The position numbers and the translations under genes were made by a program. From the NCBI GenBank assembly GCA_024236195.1, contig JACKKZ010000004.1:124001-188000 (forward strand): a stretch of 64,000 nucleotides of DNA, given 5' to 3'. Below, piece by piece: positions 34,615-42,547 of this stretch. A model generated the notes under the pieces. The model did no database searches. It saw only the letters and a program-made list of their open reading frames with translations, and was not told the DNA's origin. The DNA is from Sphingomonadaceae bacterium (GTDB lineage: Bacteria; Pseudomonadota; Alphaproteobacteria; Sphingomonadales; Sphingomonadaceae). Within the stretch, counting starts at the first letter, position 1; each line of letters opens with the position of its first letter.

Positions 34615-35796
34615 TCAGCGCCGACGCAGCATGTCCCTATTCAACTGGTCCACGCTGGTGACGCCCATCAGGCGCATGCCGCGCTCGATCTCTTCCTTCA
34701 GGATCGTCACAGCGCGCTCAACCCCGGCCTCTCCTGCGGCGGCGAGCGCGTAGAGATAGAGCCTGCCACCAGAGGCCGCGGTTGCTCCGGTAGCCAGTGC
34801 TTTCAACACATGCGTCCCGCGCCGCACGCCGCCGTCACAGATCACTTCCATCCGGTCGCCCACAGCATCGACGATTTCCTCCAGCTGGTCGAAGGGCGCG
34901 CGGCTGCCATCCAGTTGCCGTCCGCCATGGTTGGAGACCATGATCGCGTTGCAACCGATATCCGCCGCGCGTTTGGCATCGGCGACGCTCATCACGCCCT
35001 TGAGGCAGAAGGTGCCGCCCCAGTCCTGGCGCAATTGCTCCACCGCTTTCCAGTCCATGTTCCGGTCGAGCATGGAGTTGAAATAATCCTGGATCGAGAT
35101 CGCGCTGCTGCTGCCCTCGGACACATGGGTTTCCAGATTCGGCAGGCTGAAGCGTTCGCGGAACAGGAAGTTCAGGCCCCACGCCGGATGGGTGGCATAG
35201 GACAGGAAGTTGCGTGCCGTGAATTTGGGCGGAGTGGTGAAGCCGGTGCGCTTGCAGCGTTCACGATTGCCCGACACAATTGTATCCACAGTCAGCGCGA
35301 TGGCGTCGAAATTGGCTGCCTTGGCGCGTTCAACCAGCGCCGCATTCAGCCCGCGATCCTTGTGATAATAATATTGCAGCAGCTTGGGCCCGGCGTAATT
35401 CGCGCCCACTTCCTCGATGCTGACGCTGGAGAGGCTGGAGATGCCGAACCAGAGATTGTGTCGCTCCGCCACGCGCGCCACCGCGCGTTCGCCCTGCCAG
35501 TGAAACAGCCGCTGCAGCGCGGTGGGGGACAGGATCAGGGGCAGGTCCGTCTTGCGTCCCATGACAGTGATGGATGTGTCAATCTCATCCACGCCGGCCA
35601 GGACATTGGGCACAAGGTCGACATCCGCATAAGCTGCGGTGTTGCGCCCCTTGGTCAGCTCGTCATCGCCCGCACCATCAATGTAATGGAACACTGGGAA
35701 CGGCAGCTTGCGATGCGCGAGCGTTCGGAAATCCTCGATATTGTGGCAATCGGCGAGTGTGCGGACGCGGTGCGGGACGGGAAACTGTCGGGCCAT
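34615..35796 (-). CDS. FMN-dependent alpha-hydroxy-acid dehydrogenase (L-lactate dehydrogenase-like)
   Basis: 393-residue TIM-barrel flavoprotein that oxidises L-2-hydroxy acids. Key features are FHYIDGAGDDELT at the N-terminus, ILSPTALQRLFHWQGE, ALTVDT and the substrate-binding and catalytic signature SNHGGRQLDGSRAP (active-site histidine). VICDGGVRRGTHVLKALATGA is the phosphate-binding region. LldD-like lactate dehydrogenase is the closest common type; glycolate or mandelate are alternatives. Divergent from blaI by 112 bases. Confidence 0.9.
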   Translation of the reverse strand: MARQFPVPHRVRTLADCHNIEDFRTLAHRKLPFPVFHYIDGAGDDELTKGRNTAAYADVDLVPNVLAGVDEIDTSITVMGRKTDLPLILSPTALQRLFHWQGERAVARVAERHNLWFGISSLSSVSIEEVGANYAGPKLLQYYYHKDRGLNAALVERAKAANFDAIALTVDTIVSGNRERCKRTGFTTPPKFTARNFLSYATHPAWGLNFLFRERFSLPNLETHVSEGSSSAISIQDYFNSMLDRNMDWKAVEQLRQDWGGTFCLKGVMSVADAKRAADIGCNAIMVSNHGGRQLDGSRAPFDQLEEIVDAVGDRMEVICDGGVRRGTHVLKALATGATAASGGRLYLYALAAAGEAGVERAVTILKEEIERGMRLMGVTSVDQLNRDMLRRR

Positions 35797-35853
35797 AGCT
35801 GCTCTCTAAAGCTGTTTGTCGAGCCTGAACAGCCGTTCATCCACGCTTCATGT

Positions 35854-35886
35854 TTACAGCCGTAGTCGTTGCGCCTACAGATGTAA
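35854..35886. promoter_or_regulatory. Tandem BlaI/MecI-type operator before blaI
   Basis: Two 12-base sites, TTACAGCCGTAG and CTACAGATGTAA, face each other as an inverted repeat (10 of 12 match) 21 bases apart. The second contains the palindrome TACA-GA-TGTA typical of BlaI/MecI operators. They lie 22-55 bases before the blaI start, where BlaI would repress its own operon. Confidence 0.65.
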
Positions 35887-35908
35887 TCAATCACGTGGGA
35901 GGACACGG

Positions 35909-36298
35909 ATGAGCTCTGCGGAAGAGGTGCGACCGGAACGGATTAGCGAGGCCGAACACGCGGTGATGGAAGCGTTGTGGGGCCAGGCCCCGCTGACCGC
36001 GGCCGAAGTCGCTGACAAAGTTGGCCATGATCGCGGCTGGAGCCTCGCCACGGTCAAGACCCTGCTGTCGCGCCTGGTTGCCAAGCAGGCGGTGGCGACG
36101 CAGCCGGATGGCCGCCGGTTCCTCTATTCTCCCTTGCTGGAACGGGCCGACTATGTCGGCACGGAATCAAAACGGCTGGTCGAGCGCCTGTTTGGCGGCC
36201 GCCCGGCGACATTGTTTGCGCATCTGGCAGAGTCAGAAGCTCTCACGGAAAGCGACCTCTCCGAGATTGAAGCGCTGCTGAAGGAGATGCGCAAATGA
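35909..36298 (+). CDS. blaI: BlaI/MecI/CopY-family repressor
   Basis: 129-residue winged-helix repressor. The DNA-binding part ISEAEHAVMEALWGQAPLTAAEVADKV and WSLATVKTLLSRLVAKQAVATQPDGRRFLYSPL matches Pfam Penicillinase_R. The C-terminal helices mediate dimerisation and carry the site normally cut on induction. GGGAGGAC before ATG 35909 fixes the start. Its stop overlaps the next ATG (ATGA), coupling it to the M56 sensor-protease gene. Confidence 0.93.
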   Translation: MSSAEEVRPERISEAEHAVMEALWGQAPLTAAEVADKVGHDRGWSLATVKTLLSRLVAKQAVATQPDGRRFLYSPLLERADYVGTESKRLVERLFGGRPATLFAHLAESEALTESDLSEIEALLKEMRK

Positions 36299-37854
36299 TC
36301 AGTTGGATCATCGACACGCTCGTCTGGACTGCAGCGCTTATCGCCTTGGTCCTTGTCCTGCGCCGCCCGGTCACGCGCTGCTTTGGTCCGGGGGCAGCCT
36401 ATGCCCTGTGGCTGTTGCCCATGTTGCGTCTTGTCTTGCCCCCACTGGTGCTGCCCGCATGGCTCGCCCCGGCCTCCAGTCCCGCCGGGGCAGTTGTCGT
36501 GACAGTCGTGGAGGAGGGCGCCCCGGCAGCCACTGTGCCAACGCTGGCATCGGAAACCGGCCTCAGCTGGGAACCCCTTGTTCCGGTGCTGGTGGTGCTG
36601 TGGCTTGCCGGGGTTGTGGTCTTCCTCTCGCACCGCTTTGCTGGCTACTTCCGCATGCGCCGGGAATTGCTGGCCGATGCGCGGCCGGTGGGGGAAGCGG
36701 GCAAGGTACGCCTTGTGGAAACCCCGGCCACCAACGCGCCGATTGCCTTTGGGGTGCTGGACAAGGTTATCGCCTTGCCGCCCGGTTTCCTGGCGCTGCA
36801 TGATCGAACCCAGCGGGATTTTGCGCTGGCGCATGAATTTGCCCACCATTCCCGGCATGACCTGCTGGCCAACATGCTCGTCCAGCCGCTCTTCGCGCTG
36901 CACTGGTTCAATCCGTTGGCCTGGTATGGCTGGCACGCCCTGCGCCGCGACCAGGAGGCCGCCTGTGATGCCTGCGTCGTCGCCAAGCGAAGCAGCAGTG
37001 ATCGGGCCGCCTACGCCAGTGTCATTGCTGGCTTTGCTGCCGGGCCCAATGTCGCGCTGGCAGCCCCCATGGCCTGCCCCGTGCTGGGCGAAAAAAGCAT
37101 AATCCATCGTTTGAGGAGCCTGACCATGTCCGATATCTCACCCCGTCGCCGGTTCGCTGGCAAGGCCTTGTTGGCAGGCGCAGTGATTGCGTTGCCCCTG
37201 ACGGCTTCGATTTCCTATGCCGAGGATGCTGCGCCTGTTGCGCCGCTTGCTCCTTCTGCTCCCGCAGTGCCCGCAGCCCCCGCCGCGCCGCAACCGCCCG
37301 CTGCTCCGGTTGCGCCTGCCTTGTGGACTCAGGTTGCAGCAGAAGCGCCGGAAGATGGCGAGAAGCGCGTGGTGGTTATCAAGGTCGAAGATCAGCAGGA
37401 TGATGGTGCGGATGAAAAGCGTATGGACCGCCGCGAACATCGTATCGTTCTGAAAAATGGCGAGAAGCTGAGTGCGGAGCAGCGGGCCGAGCTGGAAAAG
37501 GAATATGGCATTGATATCGACGCGATCGAAAAGGATGCCAAGGCCGAAGCCAAGATGGCTCAGCGCGAGGTGCGCGTTGCCCGGATGGAATTCCGGGGCA
37601 AGGACGGTGCCAAGCCAATCAAGATCATGGTCCGTTGCGAATCTGATGGCGATGACATGGTCAATGAATGGGTCGATGAAGATGGCAACAAGCACATCGC
37701 TATCTGCAAGACACAGGTGGCGGCCCAGGCACTGGCGGGCCTGAAGGAAGCGCGCAAGGCGATTGCCAATGACTTGAAGCTGGAGGCGGATGTCCGGGCG
37801 AAGGCCTTGCAGGCAATCGACGAGAAGATCGCCGAATTCTCCAAGGAAGGGTGA
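36295..37854 (+). CDS. blaR1: BlaR1-like M56 family membrane metallopeptidase
   Basis: 519 residues. Four transmembrane helices are likely (near 5-22, 35-55, 95-112 and 285-300). The gluzincin site HEFAH lies at 180-184, with the third ligand in RRDQEAACD near 225. The C-terminal region has an Ala/Pro-rich linker and a helical acidic domain instead of the penicillin-binding sensor of Staphylococcus BlaR1, so the inducer may not be a beta-lactam. Expected to cleave BlaI or trigger its loss. Coupled to blaI; creD follows 151 bases later. Confidence 0.88.
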   Translation: MISWIIDTLVWTAALIALVLVLRRPVTRCFGPGAAYALWLLPMLRLVLPPLVLPAWLAPASSPAGAVVVTVVEEGAPAATVPTLASETGLSWEPLVPVLVVLWLAGVVVFLSHRFAGYFRMRRELLADARPVGEAGKVRLVETPATNAPIAFGVLDKVIALPPGFLALHDRTQRDFALAHEFAHHSRHDLLANMLVQPLFALHWFNPLAWYGWHALRRDQEAACDACVVAKRSSSDRAAYASVIAGFAAGPNVALAAPMACPVLGEKSIIHRLRSLTMSDISPRRRFAGKALLAGAVIALPLTASISYAEDAAPVAPLAPSAPAVPAAPAAPQPPAAPVAPALWTQVAAEAPEDGEKRVVVIKVEDQQDDGADEKRMDRREHRIVLKNGEKLSAEQRAELEKEYGIDIDAIEKDAKAEAKMAQREVRVARMEFRGKDGAKPIKIMVRCESDGDDMVNEWVDEDGNKHIAICKTQVAAQALAGLKEARKAIANDLKLEADVRAKALQAIDEKIAEFSKEG

Positions 37855-37897
37855 TTTTTGAACGTTCCAGTTCCCCCATAGTCATGGGGTGGTGGTG

Positions 37898-37925
37898 CGG
37901 GCGGGATGCTGTAGCGTCCCGCCCG
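37898..37925 (+). terminator. Strong hairpin between blaR1 and creD
   Basis: CGGGCGGGA and TCCCGCCCG form a 9-base stem, extended inside by GCT/AGC. No long T run follows, only TATTA. It probably ends or attenuates the blaIR message before creD. Confidence 0.6.
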
Positions 37926-38005
37926 TATTATGTGTGAGAGCGGTTCAGGTGGAATTCATTCGTCGCACGTAGAGCACGTTTTGTCGTAGCCTGTGGGAGG
38001 GATAG

Positions 38006-39385
38006 ATGGCACGCGAACGATCACCCGGAATCAAACTCCTTTTCGCCGTCCTGATCGGCGGGGCGCTGCTGCTCCCGCTGCTGGCGGTCTATGCGCTGGT
38101 TTATGATCGGCAGCATCAGGCCCGCGTGGCACAGGATTCAATCACTGTCGGCTGGGGCGGGCCGCAGGTCGTCTCCGGCCCGGTGCTGGTCATCCCTTAT
38201 CGCGCGGAACGTGTCACTTCCGAACAGATAGACGGCAAGACCGTGACCCGCACCGTGGTTGAGCGGGACGAACTGTTCCTTTCGCCGGAAAGCCAGCAAG
38301 TCACGACCGATATTGACCCGGATGTGAAGGAACGGTCGATCTACAAGACCGTGATCTATCTCGCCAAGCTGGGCGGTACGGCCAGATTCGTCCTGCCGCC
38401 GGATCTTGAGCGGTTCGGCGTGAAGCGCGACCAATTGCTGCTCAACGAAGCGGAATTTCGGTTCGGAGCGTCGGACTCGCGCGGGTTGCAGACCGATACC
38501 AAGGTGGCTGTGAATGGCACTGCCTTACCGCTTAAGCCCGGCAATGGTGTGGCATCCAGTGGCGGTTCGGGCTTTTTCGGATATTTTGAATGGGCCGAGG
38601 GTGAGCCGCTGAATGTCACCTGGTCTTATTCATTGCGCGGGAGCCGTTCGCTGACACTGGTCCCGCGTGGGGGCAGCACGGAATGGAAGGCCAAATCAAG
38701 CTGGCCGCATCCCAGCTTCGAAGGGGATTTCCTCCCAGAGCATGAAACCTCGGCTAGCGGTTTTTCAGCCGATTGGTCTGTCACTAACCTCGCGCTGGGC
38801 CAGTCGCTGCTGCTGGATGACGATCCTGGCGCGCCGGTGGTTTCCGATCCGGGCGATCGCTCGCTCTATATGGGGGAAACCGGCAGCGGGCAGTCCATGG
38901 CGGCTACGATCCGGCTGGTTGACCCGGTGGATGTTTACAGCCGCGTGGATCGCTCGGTGAAATATGGCTTCCTGTTCATCGGCTTCACTTTCGTTGCTTT
39001 CCTGATGTTCGATATCGTCGGCGGCGCGCGCGTCGCTGCCGCGGAGTATCTGCTGACCGGGGCCGGGCTGGTGCTGTTCTTCGTGATGCTGTTGGCGTTT
39101 TCCGAAGTGATTGGCTTCACGCTTGCCTACTTGCTGGCCAGTGCGGCGATTATTGGCCTGCTGACTGCCTATAGCGCAGCGGTGCTGGGCAGCTGGGGTC
39201 GGGCGCGCTTCATCGGTGCCTTGCTGCTGGGGCTATACGCGCTGCTCTATGTCCTCCTCAGCCTCGAAGCATGGTCGCTGATGATCGGTTCGGTGCTGCT
39301 GTTCTTTGCCCTTGCCGGGGTGATGTACGCCACGCGCAAGATCGACTGGTCGAGCGTTGGCCGGAGCGAGACTGCGGAGGCGTAA
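38006..39385 (+). CDS. creD: Inner-membrane protein CreD
   Basis: 459 residues matching CreD. One N-terminal transmembrane helix (IKLLFAVLIGGALLLPLLAVYALV) is followed by a large periplasmic domain with GGPQVVSGPVLVIPY, and by four to five C-terminal helices from about residue 325. In enterobacteria creD is in the CreBC regulon, and in some other bacteria it sits by beta-lactamase regulators. Its exact role is not known. GGGAGG precedes ATG 38006. Placement after blaI-blaR1 suggests an envelope-stress link. Confidence 0.92.
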   Translation: MARERSPGIKLLFAVLIGGALLLPLLAVYALVYDRQHQARVAQDSITVGWGGPQVVSGPVLVIPYRAERVTSEQIDGKTVTRTVVERDELFLSPESQQVTTDIDPDVKERSIYKTVIYLAKLGGTARFVLPPDLERFGVKRDQLLLNEAEFRFGASDSRGLQTDTKVAVNGTALPLKPGNGVASSGGSGFFGYFEWAEGEPLNVTWSYSLRGSRSLTLVPRGGSTEWKAKSSWPHPSFEGDFLPEHETSASGFSADWSVTNLALGQSLLLDDDPGAPVVSDPGDRSLYMGETGSGQSMAATIRLVDPVDVYSRVDRSVKYGFLFIGFTFVAFLMFDIVGGARVAAAEYLLTGAGLVLFFVMLLAFSEVIGFTLAYLLASAAIIGLLTAYSAAVLGSWGRARFIGALLLGLYALLYVLLSLEAWSLMIGSVLLFFALAGVMYATRKIDWSSVGRSETAEA

Positions 39386-39393
39386 GCCATGTG

Positions 39394-39432
39394 AAACCGG
39401 CCCTTTCCCGGATGCGAGGAGGGGCCGGTTTT
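39394..39432 (+). terminator. Intrinsic terminator after creD
   Basis: AAACCGGCCC pairs with GGGCCGGTTT across an 18-base loop and ends in TTTT. It starts 9 bases after the creD stop. Confidence 0.8.
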
Positions 39433-39561
39433 GTCTATGCGATGGTGCTACTTTAGTGGCTGCTAAACTTCACCTTCGCACAGTTAAACCAAAGCTGTCT
39501 TTTGCTTTGCGCCAGATCGCCTAGCTGGGAGGTGTAACTATCCCGGCTGAGGCGATGTGCG

Positions 39562-40005
39562 ATGTTTGAACCCTTTATCCTTCCTCTACTTGGCGGTGTC
39601 CTGATCGGCCTTGCCGCCGGCGGGCTGTACCTGTTTGCAGGTGAAATCGCCGGGGTAACCGGCATTGCCCGTATCGCGCTGGTCGGGTCGAAGCGGAGTT
39701 CCTACACTGGTTGGAACACGCGCGGCTGGGCCGTCGCCTTCATTGCGGGACTGCTGGTTGCCGGTCTGGGTGCTGCAGTGCTGGGCGGGCCAGCGGTGAC
39801 TGCCGGGATTGAAACAGTCGCTCCGGGGCTGCTGCTGGTTGCCGGCTTGCTCGTCGGGATCGGTACTGATCTCGGCAATGGTTGCACTAGCGGCCATGGC
39901 GTTTGCGGCTTGTCCCGTTTCTCCCCGCGCAGCCTGGCTGCGGTTGCTACTTTCATGTTTGCTGCGGGCCTGACGGTCTTCATCACCCGCCACGGAGGCT
40001 TCTGA
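39562..40005 (+). CDS. YeeE/YedE-family transporter, half 1 (PmpA-like)
   Basis: 147-residue membrane protein with four to five helices, one half of a split YeeE/YedE sulfur-compound channel. The conserved pore motif GNGCTSGHGVCGLSRFSPRS carries the two cysteines thought to handle thiosulfate or persulfide. Its TGA overlaps the ATG of the second half (TGATG). Split pairs of this kind are often controlled by BigR-type repressors; none is adjacent here. Confidence 0.9.
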   Translation: MFEPFILPLLGGVLIGLAAGGLYLFAGEIAGVTGIARIALVGSKRSSYTGWNTRGWAVAFIAGLLVAGLGAAVLGGPAVTAGIETVAPGLLLVAGLLVGIGTDLGNGCTSGHGVCGLSRFSPRSLAAVATFMFAAGLTVFITRHGGF

Positions 40006-40472
40006 TGCGCGCTTTTGCTTCATTTATCGCTGGCCTGGTGTTCGGCCTTGGCCTCGTGATTTCCGGCATGACCAGCCCGGACAAGGTGTTCGGCTTCCTT
40101 GATATTGCCGGTCAATGGGATCCCAGCCTTGCCTTTGTGATGGGCGGTGCGGTGATGACGGCGACCCCGATCTTCTGGCTGGCCCGCCGCCGTGCGAAGC
40201 CGGTCGTGTCGGCAAGCTTCGACACACCACCCAAGACCCCGGTGGATCGCCGCTTGCTGGGTGGGGCCGTGTTGTTCGGGATCGGCTGGGGCCTGTCCGG
40301 AATTTGTCCGGGTCCGGCACTGGTCAGCGCCGCGATCACGCCACTGGCGATCGGTGGTTTCGTGATTGCAATGGTTGTGGGGATCGTGTTTTCGTCACGC
40401 GTACTACGGCCCCTGCTCGATGCACGGCAGACGCATGCAACTCTGCCGGAAATTGCGATCCCGGCAGAATGA
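40005..40472 (+). CDS. YeeE/YedE-family transporter, half 2 (PmpB-like, DUF6691)
   Basis: 155 residues. The N-terminal RAFASFIAGLVFGLGLVISGMTSPDKVFGFLDI and the C-terminal LFGIGWGLSGICPGPALVS motifs mark the second half of a two-gene YeeE/YedE transporter. The cysteine in GICPGP is the conserved sulfur-handling residue. Translation is coupled to half 1 by a one-base overlap. The likely role is moving sulfur species, by family only. Confidence 0.9.
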   Translation: MRAFASFIAGLVFGLGLVISGMTSPDKVFGFLDIAGQWDPSLAFVMGGAVMTATPIFWLARRRAKPVVSASFDTPPKTPVDRRLLGGAVLFGIGWGLSGICPGPALVSAAITPLAIGGFVIAMVVGIVFSSRVLRPLLDARQTHATLPEIAIPAE

Positions 40473-40505
40473 TCCCAAACTGGCCCTGCCCCGCTGGGGC
40501 GGGGC

Positions 40506-40682
40506 TTACTTGTTGGCCTTATTGGCGTTGGTGACTTCCTGATTCACCGTTTCCCAGTTGGACGTGACTTCATTGCCAAGCGAGACATAGCCGCCAATGG
40601 CGGCTATAGAGATAACCATGGCGATCACGGCATATTCCACGCCGGTGCCGCCAGTGAGATCCTTCCAGATATTCTTCAGCAT
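40506..40682 (-). CDS. Flp-family type IVb pilin
   Basis: 58 residues: MLKNIWKDLTGGTGVEYAVIAMVISIAAIGGYVSLGN plus a short polar tail. The prepilin peptidase site G|VEYAVIA with the conserved glutamate, and the hydrophobic helix after it, are typical of Flp pilins used by Tad adhesion systems. No tad or cpa assembly genes are nearby, so assembly must be encoded elsewhere. It lies between the convergent transporter pair and the O-methyltransferase. Confidence 0.88.
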   Translation of the reverse strand: MLKNIWKDLTGGTGVEYAVIAMVISIAAIGGYVSLGNEVTSNWETVNQEVTNANKANK

Positions 40683-40763
40683 CTTCTACCCCCAATGCCT
40701 TCGTCTGGCAGGGGACTAGCAAAACAGGGTTATCATGCAGTTAAGCCTGCCTGTTCAGGGAAT

Positions 40764-41792
40764 TCACACTTTAGTCGCAGTTATCAGCGAGTAGTGGTTC
40801 ATCCCGCTGCGATCTGACTGGACATCGGTAAAGCCCGCCCCTTCAAGGATCGTGCGCAATTCTTCGAACGTATATTGCTTGCCCAGCGTCCCCAGCAGCA
40901 TCAGCAGGCTGAAGGCAGCCGGAATCCATGGGCCGCAGCCATCATCATCCATCAGCATTTCATGCAGGATAATCTTGCCGCCACTAGGCAGGGCTGCGAA
41001 GCTTTTGCGCGCCAGCAGGCTATTTGTCTCCTCTGACCAATCGTGGAAGACATTGGAGAAGAAATGCGCATCCGGGCCGCGTGGCCATTCTTCTTCGAAC
41101 ATGTTGACTCCGGCGGTGTCTGCCCGGTCGCCCACGCCCGCCGCGTCGATATAGCTTTGCGCTGCTCTCGCCATGGCTGGCAGGTCCATCACGGTTGTGC
41201 GAAGGTCCGGCCAGTTTTTCGCGAATTCGATAGCGAAGATGCCTGAGCCGCCGCCAACATCCATCAGGTGTGTCAGCTCGCCAAACATAGGGTTGCGCGC
41301 TGCGCTCTTGGACGGGGCGACCGAATGGGCGTGCATGAACTTGGCGATGGCAATTGCTGCCTCGTCCGACATGTCGCCCTTTTCCCATTCCTTGGCGTTG
41401 GTCTTGCTCAGTTCCATGTCTGGCCGTTCACCGGTCTTGAGAGTCGTCATCAACTGGGCGTGGATCGGGTTGCTCTCGCGGAAACGGGAGAAGAAATTGC
41501 CGTAATAGCCTGCACCGTCAGGATGCAGCCATGTGCGACTGAGTGAAGTCGAACGCCATTTCCCGCCACGTTTCTCGACGAAGCCCAAAGCCGCCAAGGC
41601 ACCAAGATGAATGGACAAGGCGCGCGCATCAGCGCCGATTTGTGCCGCGCATTCCTCCAGAGTCAGGCCCCGGTCCGACAATGCCGTGAAAGTCCCGATC
41701 TCCTCTGCCACGGTGACAACTGGCAGGCGGTAGATCGAAAGCCAGGTTTCCCAGATTGCACTATCATCATCAGTAGGGGGCAGGGCGGTCAT
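40764..41792 (-). CDS. SAM-dependent O-methyltransferase (family 2)
   Basis: 342 residues. An N-terminal winged-helix dimerisation region (LTLEECAAQIGADARALSIHLGALAALGFVE) precedes a Rossmann methyltransferase core with motif I VGGGSGIFAIEFAKNWPDL. The catalytic-type histidine lies in VFHDWSEE, as in plant-like O-methyltransferases. The target is probably a hydroxylated small molecule. GAGGAAG before ATG 41790-41792 supports the start. It is downstream of the TetR gene on the same strand. Confidence 0.88.
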   Translation of the reverse strand: MTALPPTDDDSAIWETWLSIYRLPVVTVAEEIGTFTALSDRGLTLEECAAQIGADARALSIHLGALAALGFVEKRGGKWRSTSLSRTWLHPDGAGYYGNFFSRFRESNPIHAQLMTTLKTGERPDMELSKTNAKEWEKGDMSDEAAIAIAKFMHAHSVAPSKSAARNPMFGELTHLMDVGGGSGIFAIEFAKNWPDLRTTVMDLPAMARAAQSYIDAAGVGDRADTAGVNMFEEEWPRGPDAHFFSNVFHDWSEETNSLLARKSFAALPSGGKIILHEMLMDDDGCGPWIPAAFSLLMLLGTLGKQYTFEELRTILEGAGFTDVQSDRSGMNHYSLITATKV

Positions 41793-41823
41793 GTCGTTCT
41801 TCCTCTTCCAGAATTTGCTCTTG

Positions 41824-42426
41824 TCAGTTCTTGTTGCTTGGCAATTCAAGCGCCGCAGCCGCGAAGCGAAGCAGCGCGTCTGCGCTATTTTCGGGGGATT
41901 CCTGCACGGAACCGGCCAACCCCCTAGTTCGCGGCGGAGGGCCGAGCGCGGCGCCAGCAATAAATCGCAGCCTGGCCCGCACATCCCCCCTCGCCAGCGC
42001 CGGGAGTTTTGGTGACAAAGCCGCTTCCACCTGCATGGCTGCCTTGATCATCTGTTGCAAGACGATGTCACTCTGCTGGGCACTGGCATGAGCGGCGATT
42101 TCGTCCAGCACGACCAGAGCCCTTGCTGCCGGATGGTAAGCCGCCGGGAGCAGCAAGGGCTTGAGCCATGCGGCGAGGATATCGCGCGCCTCCTCCGCAT
42201 TTTCTATTGCACTCCACGCTTCGACCATGGGGGCCATGTTCTGCTGGGCCAGCTCTTCCAATAGCCCGCCAATGCCCCCAAAATGGTAGGTCACCAGCGT
42301 TCCGTTCAATCCAGCCATTTCACCGACTTGCCGGACGCTCAGGGCATGGACACCGCGCGTGACGAGGATTTGCTCAGCCGCGCTGAGCAAGAGATCACGC
42401 GTTTCGGGTTGCGGCCTCGCCGCCAT
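41824..42426 (-). CDS. TetR-family transcriptional regulator
   Basis: 200 residues. The N-terminal HTH is TRDLLLSAAEQILVTRGVHALSVRQVGEMAGLNGTLVTYHFGG, followed by an all-helical ligand-binding domain. GGGGGAGAAGG before ATG 42424-42426 decides the start over earlier ATGs. It lies 31 bases upstream of the O-methyltransferase gene and divergent from the CmcJ-like gene. It probably controls both through the palindrome between them. Confidence 0.9.
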   Translation of the reverse strand: MAARPQPETRDLLLSAAEQILVTRGVHALSVRQVGEMAGLNGTLVTYHFGGIGGLLEELAQQNMAPMVEAWSAIENAEEARDILAAWLKPLLLPAAYHPAARALVVLDEIAAHASAQQSDIVLQQMIKAAMQVEAALSPKLPALARGDVRARLRFIAGAALGPPPRTRGLAGSVQESPENSADALLRFAAAALELPSNKN

Positions 42427-42491
42427 GCCTTCTCCCCCTTGCCCTGCCATGCCAATCACTATGCCCTTGCATTTCGCCACGGATTACCGGA

Positions 42492-42507
42492 TTATACAAG
42501 TGTATAA
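42492..42507. promoter_or_regulatory. Perfect operator-like palindrome between tetR and cmcJ-like genes
   Basis: TTATACA-AG-TGTATAA lies 66 bases from the TetR start and 41 bases from the CmcJ-like start. This is the usual place and form for a TetR dimer site controlling a divergent promoter. Confidence 0.7.
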
Positions 42508-42547
42508 ATTCAGCGGTCCGCAATTGGACAGATTGGGAGAGCAGGCA

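Noticed and set aside
30058..41836. The 16-base word TTGTCAGTTCTTGTTG found near 30058 and at 41821
   Set aside because: The match does not extend on either side and the contexts differ (intergenic versus the end of a tetR gene). I take it as chance.
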